Positions 31,057 to 39,921 are shown, counted from the stretch's first letter. The stretch is DNA of 64,000 nucleotides from Jejubacter calystegiae (GCF_005671395.1 NZ_CP040428.1:4722185-4786184); one strand, 5' to 3'. Made by a program: numbers and translations. Notes: generated from the letters alone by a model not told the origin.

Positions 31057-32723
31057 AGATGGCTGACCTGCGCCAGCAGTTGCTGGAGCGTCCGGGTGCC
31101 TGCGGTTTCTTCGACCTTCAGTTCCACCACGGTGGCCCCCGGCGTTCGCCAGGCATTATCCATGACCGCCGTCAGTTCTTCCCAGCTCTGCGGCGCCTGA
31201 TAGTTCAGACCGAACATCGCCGCCCCGTGAGAAAAATCAACGTTCTGCGGCATGCAGTAAAAGCGCTCGCGCTCATTCACCGGCGTTGGCAGTAGCGAAA
31301 AGATCTGACCGCCGTTGTTATTCACTACCAGCAGCACGAAAGGCGCCGGACACTGACGCAGCAGCGCCAGACTATTTAGATCGTAAAGAGCCGAAAGATC
31401 GCCCACCACAGCCAGGGTCGGCCGCGCGACGGCACGCTGTACCCCGGCGGCGGTCGAAAGCAAACCATCAATGCCGCTGGCGCCACGGTTACTGTAAACC
31501 GGATACCCCGCAGGCATCTGCGCCAGCGCATCCACCAGTCTGACTACCAGGCTGTTGCCCAGGAACAGCTGTCCCTGATGCGGCAGTAGCTGCGGCAGTC
31601 GGCTGGCAACCTGAGCCTCGCCAAAGGTTTCTGTCATCTGCCCGACCCGCGCTCTGGCCTGCTCTGAGAGCGGCGCCAGGCTCTGTGCCCAGGGGGCGCG
31701 TTTTTCCGCGGGATGCATCTCCAGCCAGTCGGCCACTTCCGCCACCAGGCGACGCCCGCGATGGGCAGCAGGATCGAGCCGTCCTTCCAGGTTGTCTACC
31801 AGCCAGTACTCCTGCGGATGGCAGGTCGCCTGCCACTGCAGCAAACGCTTGCCGGTCAGGCTGGCGCCGAACTGGATAATCACCTGCGCTTCGTTCAGTT
31901 CGGTCACCGCCCGGGCGTTACCGAGCCACAGATCGGCGCAGGGCAATGGCTGACCGGTCTGGGACAACACATCGCCAATCAGCGGCCAGCCCAGGGTTTT
32001 AGCCCATGCGGCGACCTGTTCGCCCTCCCTGGCGCTCAGCCGACCGGCCACCACCACGCCGCGTTTCTGACGCCAGAAGAACCAGTCACGCTGGCGCGCG
32101 CAGCCCAGCTCCTGCTCTTCACGCAGCCAGGGAGTGTCCTCCTGCCACCAGTCACCCAGCGCCTGCTGCCAGGGCAGACCGCTGGCGTCCGGCTCACCGT
32201 AGAGCGGCTCGGCGAAGGGGCAGTTGATATGCAGCCCCCCGGCACGTAGCTGTCCCATGGCGCTGTCGATCGTCGAAACCAGCCAGCGGGCCGGAATATC
32301 CGGCGTCGGGCGCGGCAGGGAAAGGGTTTGACTCGGATGACTGGCGTACATTCCGGTCTGGCGAATCGCCTGATTGGCACCGCAATCAATCAGCTCCGGC
32401 GGACGGTCCGCGGTCAGCAGAATCAGGCGCTCACCGGTTAGCCCCGCTTCGATAAGCGACGGGTAGAGATTCGCCGCCGCCGTACCGGAAGTAACGATGA
32501 CTGCGACCGGCTCTCCGCCAGACTTGGCAAGCCCCAGCGCCAGATGGCCCAGCCCGCGCTCATCAAAATGGGTATGACAGATAAAGGCGCCGTTTTCCGC
32601 CGCCGCAAGCGTAAGCGGCGTGGAGCGTGAGCCAGGCGCAATGCAAACGTGGCGCACGCCATGGCGAGTCAGCGCTTCCAGAATGACGGCCGCCCAGCGG
32701 CGGTTAAAGGTACTTGTTGACAT
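31053..32723 (-). CDS. menD: MenD, SEPHCHC synthase
   Basis: 556 aa thiamine-diphosphate enzyme joining isochorismate and 2-oxoglutarate. Catalytic Glu in '[16 protein letters not shown]', '[17 protein letters not shown]', and the ThDP/metal-binding stretch '[17 protein letters not shown]' with '[10 protein letters not shown]'. An 81-bp gap separates it from menF. Confidence 0.97.
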   Translation of the reverse strand: MSTSTFNRRWAAVILEALTRHGVRHVCIAPGSRSTPLTLAAAENGAFICHTHFDERGLGHLALGLAKSGGEPVAVIVTSGTAAANLYPSLIEAGLTGERLILLTADRPPELIDCGANQAIRQTGMYASHPSQTLSLPRPTPDIPARWLVSTIDSAMGQLRAGGLHINCPFAEPLYGEPDASGLPWQQALGDWWQEDTPWLREEQELGCARQRDWFFWRQKRGVVVAGRLSAREGEQVAAWAKTLGWPLIGDVLSQTGQPLPCADLWLGNARAVTELNEAQVIIQFGASLTGKRLLQWQATCHPQEYWLVDNLEGRLDPAAHRGRRLVAEVADWLEMHPAEKRAPWAQSLAPLSEQARARVGQMTETFGEAQVASRLPQLLPHQGQLFLGNSLVVRLVDALAQMPAGYPVYSNRGASGIDGLLSTAAGVQRAVARPTLAVVGDLSALYDLNSLALLRQCPAPFVLLVVNNNGGQIFSLLPTPVNERERFYCMPQNVDFSHGAAMFGLNYQAPQSWEELTAVMDNAWRTPGATVVELKVEETAGTRTLQQLLAQVSHL

Positions 32724-32804
32724 GTCGGAGTCCGGTATTCATTTATCAAATATTATAAGAATTGCGCCAGGTCTGATTATTGATATATATCGGTATCAGC
32801 GCAT

Positions 32805-34106
32805 TCATCGCCCGGACGAAAACAGCAGCGAGCGCAATCCCGCCGCTTTATTTTCTATTTCCTGCCATTCGGCATCGGGCACTGAGCCCGCCACTATCCC
32901 GGCGCCGGCATACAGCCTCAGGCGGTCTTCCTGAACGCGTGCCGAACGCAGCGATACGCAAAATTCGCTGTCATCAACGGAGAGCCAGCCCGCAGAGCCG
33001 GCATACCACTCACGGTCAAAGGTCTCCACCTGTTCAATAAAACGCCGCGCCGCTTCGCGCGGCAGCCCTGCTACGGCGGCGGTGGGCTGGAGCCGCTGCA
33101 AACACAGAGCATCGTCAGGCTGAGCCAGTCGGGCCTCGATATCACGTCTCAGATGCTGGACATTGCGCAGCCGGACAATTCGCGCTTCTGCAATGTCCGT
33201 CACGCTGGCGGCGCCTTCCAGCCGCTGACAGATATCCTCGACGACCAGGCTGTTTTCGTACTGGTTTTTTTCATCGTTCAGCAGCCACCGGGCAAGATGC
33301 GCCGCGCGTCCGTCGTCATCGTCCCCGGCCACGGTGCCCGCCAGCGCTTCGGTGGTGAGCGCCAGACCGCGACGGCGCCACAGACGCTCCGGACTGGAGC
33401 CCAGAAAGGCCGAACCCTCATTAAAGGCCATAAAGAAGTGGTAGCAACCGCGGTTAACCGCCCGACTGGCTGCCAGCAGCGAGCCGGGCGAAAGGTGGCA
33501 GCTAAAGCGCAGATCGCTGGCTCTGGCCAGTACTACTTTTTCCATATCACCAGCGATGATCGCATCCAGCGCCCGGGTAATCATGCTATGCCACCCTTCC
33601 CTGTCGGGCAGGTGTCGCTCTTCCAGGCATTCACCGGTCATGGCAACCAGAGGCTGAGGAGCGACAAGACGGCGGAGAAAACGGCGCGCGACCAGCGCAT
33701 CCTGCTGGAGGCTATGCTCGCTATAAAGCGTTAACGTCAGTGTGATTTCATCGCCCCGATGACGCCACAGCAGGCGCGGAACGAACAGGCTACCCTGTCC
33801 AGGGTCAAAAGTGTTCAGGCCGCAGACGCGCATCAGCGCGCCACCCTGCTCCGCCGTCAGAAAATCCCGGGCGGCTGCAAGGCTGGAAAAGCGGCGCACC
33901 GCACCCAGCGCCGCCAGCTCTTCCACGCCGTCGCGCTGTTGCCAGTAAAATTGCGGCCACAGCCACTGGCTCGCCAGCCACGCCAGCCCGTCGGGTTCGC
34001 CTTCCGGCGTCACGGTGACATAAAACTGCCGCAGGCCGGGCGCTTCAGGAAACGGGCCATCGAGCTGACGCAGCAGCTGATTCAATGCCCCAGTAAGTGA
34101 ATTCAC
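32805..34106 (-). CDS. menF: MenF, isochorismate synthase for menaquinone
   Basis: 433 aa (E. coli 431). Chorismate-binding fold; converts chorismate to isochorismate. C-terminal domain motifs 'KVVLARASDL', 'AFLGSSPERLWRRRG', 'TEALAGTV', 'QLQPTAAVAGLP'-like sequence (here 'RLQPTAAVAGLPREAA') and 'REWYAGSAGW'. I use the GTG start (coding for VNSLTGALNQLL) because GGTGGGG sits 6 bases upstream and homology to E. coli begins there; an ATG 22 codons earlier gives a non-conserved extension. Confidence 0.93.
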   Translation of the reverse strand: MNSLTGALNQLLRQLDGPFPEAPGLRQFYVTVTPEGEPDGLAWLASQWLWPQFYWQQRDGVEELAALGAVRRFSSLAAARDFLTAEQGGALMRVCGLNTFDPGQGSLFVPRLLWRHRGDEITLTLTLYSEHSLQQDALVARRFLRRLVAPQPLVAMTGECLEERHLPDREGWHSMITRALDAIIAGDMEKVVLARASDLRFSCHLSPGSLLAASRAVNRGCYHFFMAFNEGSAFLGSSPERLWRRRGLALTTEALAGTVAGDDDDGRAAHLARWLLNDEKNQYENSLVVEDICQRLEGAASVTDIAEARIVRLRNVQHLRRDIEARLAQPDDALCLQRLQPTAAVAGLPREAARRFIEQVETFDREWYAGSAGWLSVDDSEFCVSLRSARVQEDRLRLYAGAGIVAGSVPDAEWQEIENKAAGLRSLLFSSGR

Positions 34107-34211
34107 GGTAACCCCACCTTCCCTGAAAAGCCCTGAAGTATACGTGGTCTGGGTAGCAAAGAGAAATCCCACCCATTAGGTAAGGTCAGCAATGACGCAC
34201 GATGTGCGAAA

Positions 34212-34523
34212 TCAGCGGCGGGCCAGTAATAACCCCAGAATCACGCCAACAGCGGCGCCGATACCTACCCCGCGCCAGGGATTATCGCGGACGTAGCTGT
34301 CGGTGCAGCACACCGCCTTTTTCGCCCGGTAGTAATAGCTGTCCGATGCGCTGCTCAGGCGCTGCCTGATATGATGCAGCCGCTGCTCTGCAAGCTCGCG
34401 CAGCTCGATATATTTCTGATCCGTGGGATCGTCGGAAGCGTGCAGGATCTCGTCCAGAGTTTCCCTGAGCTGCGCCAGATCGTCTTCCGGATTGTTACGA
34501 TAACCAGTTGAAGCCCCTGCCAT
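34212..34523 (-). CDS. elaB: ElaB, tail-anchored membrane protein (YqjD/ElaB/DUF883 family)
   Basis: 103 aa. Amphipathic helical N-terminal part and a single C-terminal membrane anchor ('GVGIGAAVGVILGLLLARR', residues 85-103) preceded by 'DNPWRG', the family signature. E. coli ElaB/YqjD are stationary-phase, ribosome-associated inner-membrane proteins. Ribosome-binding site GGAGG upstream of the ATG. Confidence 0.94.
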   Translation of the reverse strand: MAGASTGYRNNPEDDLAQLRETLDEILHASDDPTDQKYIELRELAEQRLHHIRQRLSSASDSYYYRAKKAVCCTDSYVRDNPWRGVGIGAAVGVILGLLLARR

Positions 34524-34589
34524 TCTTTACCTCCCTCATACAAGTTAACCTCAACTGACTATAGCCAGGATATGGGTAATTTGCGTACT

Positions 34590-35033
34590 CTAGCTGCGCG
34601 CCATACCGATATGGGGGATACCATCTTCGTCATAGATATCGGTCACAGGCTGAAAGCCGAAGCTGGCATAGAATGCTTCAAGGTGAGCCTGAGCGCCCAG
34701 CCGCTGTCCGACACCGGGCCAGTGGCGCTTACAGGCCGCCAGCGCCTGTTCCATTAACTGATAGCCCAGCTTCTCGCCCCGGGCCTGAGGGGACACGATC
34801 ACCCGACCGATGGCGACCACACCATCCGGCTCTTCCAGTAATCGGGCACATGCCACCAGCTCTCCCTCACGCCAGCCCAGAATATGGCGGTTGCTGCCTC
34901 GCAGATCTTCACCGTCGATATCCTGATAGGGGCAGTTTTGCTCGACGATAAACACCGCGCAGCGCAGCTGTAGCAGCGCATAAAGCTGAGTTACCAAAAG
35001 TTGGGAATGGTGCAGGTCCTGCCACTGAATCAT
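34590..35033 (-). CDS. elaA: ElaA, GNAT-family acetyltransferase
   Basis: 147 aa. Acetyl-CoA-binding pyrophosphate loop in '[19 protein letters not shown]' and N-terminal '[21 protein letters not shown]' signature (split motif: [11 protein letters not shown]). Substrate not established. The start [12 protein letters not shown] aligns with E. coli and has AAGGA upstream. Divergent from rnz across 73 bp. Confidence 0.93.
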   Translation of the reverse strand: MIQWQDLHHSQLLVTQLYALLQLRCAVFIVEQNCPYQDIDGEDLRGSNRHILGWREGELVACARLLEEPDGVVAIGRVIVSPQARGEKLGYQLMEQALAACKRHWPGVGQRLGAQAHLEAFYASFGFQPVTDIYDEDGIPHIGMARS

Positions 35034-35106
35034 GATGAGTTCCTTATTTATCTTACGGTTATCGTTATACTGGTACTTCAATTTACGCAGACAACAGAAC
35101 ATTACC

Positions 35107-36021
35107 ATGGAACTGACTTTTCTCGGCACCTCCGCCGGTGTCCCGACCCGCTCGCGCAATGTCACCGCCATTCTGTTTAAGCCCGGCGATCAGGGCAGCG
35201 GACGCTGGCTGTTCGACTGCGGTGAAGGCACCCAACACCAGTTGCTGCGCACCGCCAGCCATCCGGGAAATATCGAGAAGATCTTTATCAGCCATCTGCA
35301 CGGCGACCATATTTTCGGCCTGCCGGGCCTGCTGTGTAGCCGCTCCATGGCGGGCAGCGTCGCGCCGCTCACCCTGTACGGGCCTGAAGGGTTGCGGGAA
35401 TATGTTGAAACCTGTCTGCGACTCAGCGGCTCCTGGACCGACTATCCGCTGGAAATTCATGAAATTGAAGCGGGTCAGATTTTTGATGATGGCGACCTGC
35501 GGGTCAGCGCCGCTTCCCTGGTGCATCCGGTGGAGTGTTACGGCTGGCGCATTGAGCAGCACGACCGGCCAGGAACTCTGGACGCCCGCGGTCTGGCGGC
35601 AGCGGGCGTTTCCCCCGGTCCGCTGTTCCAGAAGCTGAAAAAAGGCGAGCGCGTCAGGTTGGAGGATGGCCGCGTTATTGACGGCCGCGAATGGCTGGGG
35701 CCACCTCAACGCGGCAAAACTGTAGCCATCTTCGGCGACACGGCGCCAGGGCCCGCAGCGCTGATGCTCGCCAACGGAGCAGATCTGATCGTTCATGAAG
35801 CGACGCTGGAGCACGCCATGGCGGAAAAAGCCAATAGTCGCGGCCACTCAACCAGTCGCCAGGCCGCAGCACTGGCCCGGGATGCCCATGCCGCCAGGCT
35901 GATTATTACCCATATCAGCTCACGCTATAGTCCGGAGGGCGCTGCCGCCCTGCTGGCCGAAAGCCGGGCGCTGTTTCCGGAAACTGAGCTGGCGGAGGAC
36001 TTTTACAGCGCATCCCTTTAA
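35107..36021 (+). CDS. rnz: Ribonuclease Z/BN (ElaC, Rbn)
   Basis: 304 aa (E. coli 305). Metallo-beta-lactamase-fold nuclease that trims tRNA 3' ends, with endo- and exonuclease activity in E. coli. Zinc motif '[16 protein letters not shown]' (HxHxDH) near residue 65, further ligands in 'VHPVECYG', 'IFGDTAP' and '[10 protein letters not shown]'. The ATG giving [13 protein letters not shown] is conserved; upstream in-frame codons cover the divergent promoter. Confidence 0.97.
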   Translation: MELTFLGTSAGVPTRSRNVTAILFKPGDQGSGRWLFDCGEGTQHQLLRTASHPGNIEKIFISHLHGDHIFGLPGLLCSRSMAGSVAPLTLYGPEGLREYVETCLRLSGSWTDYPLEIHEIEAGQIFDDGDLRVSAASLVHPVECYGWRIEQHDRPGTLDARGLAAAGVSPGPLFQKLKKGERVRLEDGRVIDGREWLGPPQRGKTVAIFGDTAPGPAALMLANGADLIVHEATLEHAMAEKANSRGHSTSRQAAALARDAHAARLIITHISSRYSPEGAAALLAESRALFPETELAEDFYSASL

Positions 36022-36033
36022 GCCCCCCGTACA

Positions 36034-36060
36034 GGCCGGATATCAGCACGCTATCCGGCA
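36034..36060. repeat. REP-like palindrome after rnz
   Basis: GCCGGATA (36035-36042), 9-base loop, TATCCGGC (36052-36059). It resembles the enterobacterial REP/PU arm and may also terminate or stabilise rnz mRNA. Only one arm is seen, not a full BIME. Confidence 0.7.
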
Positions 36061-36249
36061 CGTTTATCAGGACGATCGCATATATCCCCCATCGCATTGA
36101 TATACATCATTGAGAGAAACACCGCATCCCCCCACGCTTGAGCCACCGGGACGTCCCGTTGCCGGAACACCATTACGTTAAGTCATCCCAACAAAATTCA
36201 GGTTGTCGTCAGCCAATCTGAACGATCGCGGGTAATAAATGGGGATGTT

Positions 36250-37722
36250 ATGGATAAACTCACGCCGCTCAGGCCTGTTCCCACACTGGTTGCCGTTGCC
36301 GTCACCCTGGCGCTCTGGTTTTTTATTCCGCCGCCGCCAAGCGTAGAGCCGAATGCCTGGCAGCTACTGGCGCTGTTTATCGGCACCATTATCGCGATTA
36401 TCGGTAAGGCCATGCCTATTGGCGCGGTATCGATTATTGCTATTGCCCTGGTCGCCGTCACCGGCGTCACTAATCCAGGTAAGCCTGGCGCTGCGCTCAG
36501 CGATGCCCTGAGTGGATTTTCTAATCCATTGATCTGGCTGATTGGCTTTTCGATGATGATCTCCATCAGTCTGAATAAAACCGGGCTGGGAGCGCGTATC
36601 GGTTACTATTTTATTTCGCTGTTTGGCAGGAAAACGCTGGGGATCGCCTATGCCCTGACCCTGGCGGAAACCACCCTGGCGCCGGTCACGCCCAGCAATA
36701 CCGCACGCGGCGGCGGTATTATTCACCCCATTATGAAGTCGATTGCCGACAGCTTTGGCTCCCGGCCCGAACTGAATAGCAGCGGTAAAATCGGCCGCTA
36801 TCTGGCGCTGGTTAACTACAATATCAACCCGATCACCTCGGCGATGTTCATTACCGCCACGGCGCCGAACCCCCTGGTGGTTAGCCTGATCGCCAAAGGC
36901 ACTCACGGGGCCGTAGAACTAAGCTGGGGCATGTGGGCGCTGGCGGCGCTGGTACCGGGCGTCTGTTCGCTACTGCTGATGCCGCTGATTGTCTATTTCC
37001 TCTATCCCCCGGAAATTAAAAGCACGCCGGACGCGCCCCATTTCGCTCGGGAAAAGCTACAGGGGCTGGGTCCGGTGACGCTACCGGAAAAAATCACCCT
37101 GGCCGTCTTCGCGCTACTGCTGCTGCTGTGGGCGGGCGTTCCGGCCATGCTGTTTGGCCCGGCGCTGGCGGTGAATCCGACTACCGCGGCACTGATTGGG
37201 CTGGCGGTGCTGTTAGGTAGCGGCGTACTGAGCTGGGACGATATTCTGAAACATAAAGGCGCCTGGGATACGGTGGTCTGGTTTGCCGCGCTGGTGATGA
37301 TGGCCAGCTTCCTGGGCAAGCTGGGGCTGATTCACTGGCTGTCGCTGGCAGTCGGCGGCAGTATCAGCCATATGGGGCTGGGCTGGGTGAGCAGTACGCT
37401 ACTGTTAACCCTGGTCTACCTCTATTCCCACTACTTCTTCGCCAGCACCACCGCCCACGTCACCGCGATGTTCGCCGCTTTCTTCGCGGCCGGTATCGCA
37501 CTGGGCGCGCCGCCTGTGCTGCTGGGGTTGATTCTGGGGTTCTCCTCTTCGCTGATGATGTCGTTAACCCACTACGCCACCGGTACGGCGCCGATTATTT
37601 TCGGTTCCGGCTATACCACGCTTGGGCAGTGGTGGAAGGCCGGTTTTATTATGAGCGTCATTAACCTGGTGGTCTGGTTAACCGTCGGCGGGCTATGGTG
37701 GAAGTGGCTGGGGTACTGGTGA
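36250..37722 (+). CDS. DASS-family anion transporter (CitT/TtdT-like)
   Basis: 490 aa inner-membrane protein with about 12 hydrophobic segments. Divalent anion:sodium symporter family features: 'AETTLAPVTPSNTARGGGI' in the first half and 'THYATGTAPIIFGSGYTTLGQWW' region (motif TGTAPIIFG) near the C-terminus, plus 'YYFISLFGRKTLGIAYAL'. Relatives exchange citrate, tartrate, succinate or 2-oxoglutarate; exact substrate cannot be read from sequence. A 228-bp region upstream is probably its promoter. It occupies the rnz-nuoN interval where E. coli carries elaD. Confidence 0.88.
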   Translation: MDKLTPLRPVPTLVAVAVTLALWFFIPPPPSVEPNAWQLLALFIGTIIAIIGKAMPIGAVSIIAIALVAVTGVTNPGKPGAALSDALSGFSNPLIWLIGFSMMISISLNKTGLGARIGYYFISLFGRKTLGIAYALTLAETTLAPVTPSNTARGGGIIHPIMKSIADSFGSRPELNSSGKIGRYLALVNYNINPITSAMFITATAPNPLVVSLIAKGTHGAVELSWGMWALAALVPGVCSLLLMPLIVYFLYPPEIKSTPDAPHFAREKLQGLGPVTLPEKITLAVFALLLLLWAGVPAMLFGPALAVNPTTAALIGLAVLLGSGVLSWDDILKHKGAWDTVVWFAALVMMASFLGKLGLIHWLSLAVGGSISHMGLGWVSSTLLLTLVYLYSHYFFASTTAHVTAMFAAFFAAGIALGAPPVLLGLILGFSSSLMMSLTHYATGTAPIIFGSGYTTLGQWWKAGFIMSVINLVVWLTVGGLWWKWLGYW

Positions 37723-37777
37723 TGGGCATTTTTTTGGTTCATCGCAGATTAGCGCGGAGCAATGCACTTTGTGGAGG

Positions 37778-38040
37778 AATATGTACGCATCGTGGAATAT
37801 TCCGTTCACGTTGAGTCTGTTTTTCTTATGCCAGTTCCGGAGTCGGTGAACGGGCCAGGGGGCCTTACGCCCGGCCCCCTGACAACCCCCGGCGCCCGGC
37901 GAAAAAAATGCCCTTCGGGTCCCCTCCGTGCTCCCGGCTCTCTTAACGGGACCGGGCGCGATGTAACGTCCCTGTAAGGCGCGCCCTCGCCCCACATCCC
38001 TGCGGGGCGTCCCTGAGAGCCGGAATCCCGTCGGCATTTT
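37778..38040 (-). repeat. Structured intergenic repeat, copy D (inverted relative to copy C)
   Basis: Read on the minus strand this block aligns with copy C in the same order: hairpin with AGGGAU loop (37988-38009; stem CGCCCCGC / GUGGGGCG, fully paired as RNA only on this strand thanks to a G-U pair), CCCGAAGGGC plus a T-run, CGCCGG, GGTTGT or similar, a hairpin (AGGGGGCC / GGCCCCCT at 37857-37880), CCCGTTCACCG, then about 45 bp nearly identical to copy C ending near GCGTACATAT. Two further CAGGGACG motifs occur on this strand (about 37967-37975 and 38008-38015). Copy D has no SymE frame behind it. Confidence 0.75.
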
Positions 38041-38144
38041 TGAGCCGGGGGAATGTCACCGCCTTTCATCTTCTGCCCAAATTAATCAGGAAAGCCATTG
38101 CCGGTGTCGTTTAAGAAAACAGACTAAAGCGACGAGGGAGTTAT

Positions 38145-38230
38145 GTCCCGGCCTAAAAATTGCCGCAGCGTTCACGGCCGCCAGGGTCAGCCAGACAAGG
38201 ATGTCTGGCTGAGGGCATACGGCACAGGGA
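38145..38230 (+). repeat. Structured intergenic repeat, copy B, next to the IS left end
   Basis: Begins with TCCCGGCCTAAAAATTGCCG and CAGCGTTCAC, matching copy A. It contains a perfect 11-bp hairpin TCAGCCAGACA / TGTCTGGCTGA (38187-38212) with loop AGGA, which includes ACAAGGATGT, a 10/10 match to the CsrA consensus core. The insertion sequence begins about 20-25 bp downstream. Confidence 0.75.
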
Positions 38231-38317
38231 TAATGAGATGGACGCTCCAGATTTTACGGTATCAGTGTACCAGACTGGATCGTTGTATAACGTCCTGACA
38301 AATGAGGAGCGTCCATC

Positions 38318-39337
38318 ATGCAAGTATCAACTCTCGGTATTGACCTGGCAAAAAGTGTTTTCCAGCTTCACGGCGTTGATCACAACGGGAATACCGTTTT
38401 GCGTAAGCGTCTGTCACGTGCCCGGTTTGTTCAGTTTGTTATCAACCTGCCGCCCTGCCTTATCGGGATGGAGGCGTGTTCATCCAGCCATCACTTCGGG
38501 CGGCTGTTCAGGGAGCACGGTCATCAGGTGAAACTGATTCCACCTCAGTATGTAAAACCCTACGTCAAAACGAACAAGACAGATGCGGCAGATGCAGAAG
38601 CCATCTGCGAGGCTGTCACCCGGCCAAACATGCGTTTCGTTGAAATAAAAACGGTAGAGCAGCAGGCGGTACTGACACTGCATATCGAACGGAGTCTGCT
38701 TATCCGGGAGCGAACCGCCGTGATTAACAGCCTGCGGGCGATGCTGGCTGAATTTGGGTTTGTCATTCCGGGGGGGCGTCGGCAGGTTCATCAGTGCGCG
38801 TCCGATATCCTGGGTGATGATGAAAACGGGCTTTCACCTCTGGTCCGGTCCAGCGCCGCCCGCCAGCTGGCGCATATCCGGGAGCTGGACAACCAGCTGT
38901 CGCAGGTGGAAAAAGAGCTCACGGCATGGTTCAGAAGCCGCCCGGATTGTCAGCGTGTGGCGCAGGTGCCGGGCGTGGGTCTGCTGACAGCCACTTATGT
39001 TGTGGCCTCTGTCGGAAACGTACAGCAGTTCGGCTCGGCAAAACAGTTTGCCGCCTGCGTGGGGCTGACTCCCCGGGAGCATTCCAGCGGAGGTCACCAG
39101 AAATGGGGCACATCAGCAAACGGGGGGACAGCTATTTTCGCTTCCTTCTGGTTCACGGGGCGAGAGCGGTGGCAGCCTGGATTCAGCGAACCGGTCAGGG
39201 AACCCCCATGGCTGCTGGCGCTGATGCAGCGCAAACCTCACAACGTGGCAGTCACCGCACAGGCCAATAAAACCACCCGGATACTGTGGGCGATGCTGAG
39301 GCGCGGAACAGAATACCACCCCGCAACGCCAGCCTGA
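38318..39337 (+). CDS. IS1111-group transposase, internally frame-shifted
   Basis: 339 aa. N-terminal RuvC-like DEDD domain: D9 ('GIDLAKSVF'), E52 ('IGMEACSS'), D89 and D92 ('KTDAADAEA'). C-terminal transposase_20 domain: 'VPGVGLLTATYVVA', 'CVGLTPREHSSGG', and 'RKPHNVAVTAQANKT'. Residues 263-294 do not fit the family, but the next frame over the same bases reads 'GHISKRGDSYFRFLLVHGARAV', which does. One missing base near 39100 (AAA before TGGGG) and one extra base near 39205 (in the C run) would explain it. The family's conserved Ser falls in the scrambled part, so the enzyme is probably inactive unless these are sequencing errors. Confidence 0.8.
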   Translation: MQVSTLGIDLAKSVFQLHGVDHNGNTVLRKRLSRARFVQFVINLPPCLIGMEACSSSHHFGRLFREHGHQVKLIPPQYVKPYVKTNKTDAADAEAICEAVTRPNMRFVEIKTVEQQAVLTLHIERSLLIRERTAVINSLRAMLAEFGFVIPGGRRQVHQCASDILGDDENGLSPLVRSSAARQLAHIRELDNQLSQVEKELTAWFRSRPDCQRVAQVPGVGLLTATYVVASVGNVQQFGSAKQFAACVGLTPREHSSGGHQKWGTSANGGTAIFASFWFTGRERWQPGFSEPVREPPWLLALMQRKPHNVAVTAQANKTTRILWAMLRRGTEYHPATPA

Positions 39338-39603
39338 TACAGGCTCAGGCTGACGCTACGGGTTACAGTAAACAGAGTCACACGTTACCGGAAGTGCGGG
39401 TGTAATCAGTAAGATGGCAAAACAGGTAAGACCGCAGGTGAGAGAAGCCGTGACGGCACAGGGGCGGAAAAGCCCGTAGTGGATGTCTGGTACTCACCTG
39501 GCGGCTACTCATCATGGTCAGGGGAAAATCCCTGGAATAAAGACCGAATATATGGCTGCAGCTACCACTTTGTCATTTTTACTGAAAAAACATTTGCGAT
39601 CCG
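39338..39603 (+). ncRNA. Candidate IS-encoded guide RNA (bridge/seekRNA) region
   Basis: 265 bp between transposase stop and right inverted repeat. In IS1111-group elements the RNA that directs target recognition is encoded at this position. Local hairpins are visible, for example GGGGCGGAAAAGCCC near 39462-39476 and AGGGGAAAATCCCT near 39521-39534. The exact RNA ends and guide loops were not determined. Confidence 0.5.
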
Positions 39604-39654
39604 GGAGCGTCCATATATGCCGTTATGCCCGACCCGTCCGGCGGACGGGAAAAG

Positions 39655-39885
39655 CGGAGGACAAAATTGCCGGGAGCAATTTTGAACAACGCCGCAGGCG
39701 TTGGCCCCGGAGGGGCGAGGCCCAGGGACGGGCCGAGTAATCCCGAAGGGCGATTTTCACGCCGGAAAGCCAGGTTGTAAGGAGGCGGCGTCTGAGCCTC
39801 CTTACCCGTTCACCGGCACCGAATTCAACAGAAGAAAAATGAACACAACGCGAACGGAATATTCCACCATGCGTACATATTTCGC
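39655..39885 (+). repeat. Structured intergenic repeat, copy C, leading into symE-like gene
   Basis: Order: GCCGCAGGCGTT, hairpin GGCCC / GGGCC with loop AGGGAC (39719-39734), CCCGAAGGGCGATTTT, CGCCGG, CCAGGTTGT, hairpin TAAGGAGGC / GCCTCCTTA (39778-39804), CCCGTTCACCG, then a segment nearly identical to inverted copy D (39805-39885 against 37778-37854). The second hairpin sits at the same place as in copy D but with a different stem sequence, which implies the pairing is kept. The symE-like start codon follows 36 bp later. Confidence 0.75.
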
Positions 39886-39921
39886 CTGAAAACAGCATCA
39901 TTACGAAAATATTCCTACCCA

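Larger units (their letters stand above)
38231..39617 (+). mobile_element. IS110-family element, IS1111 group
   Basis: Defined by a DEDD transposase and perfect 11-bp subterminal inverted repeats ATGGACGCTCC (38238-38248) and GGAGCGTCCAT (39604-39614), the IS1111-group hallmark. The outer ends are set by the usual offset of a few bases and are approximate. No target-site duplication is expected or seen. A third copy of the 11-mer lies at 38306-38316, covering the transposase ribosome-binding site. About 265 bp of non-coding DNA lies between transposase and right end. Confidence 0.85.

Noticed and set aside
37762-38069. Overlapping short frames on both strands in copy D
   Set aside because: Proline/glycine/arginine-rich translations of stem-loops; no start signals.
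39800-39921. LexA box for the SymE-like gene
   Set aside because: No CTG-N10-CAG match with acceptable spacing and flanks was found.
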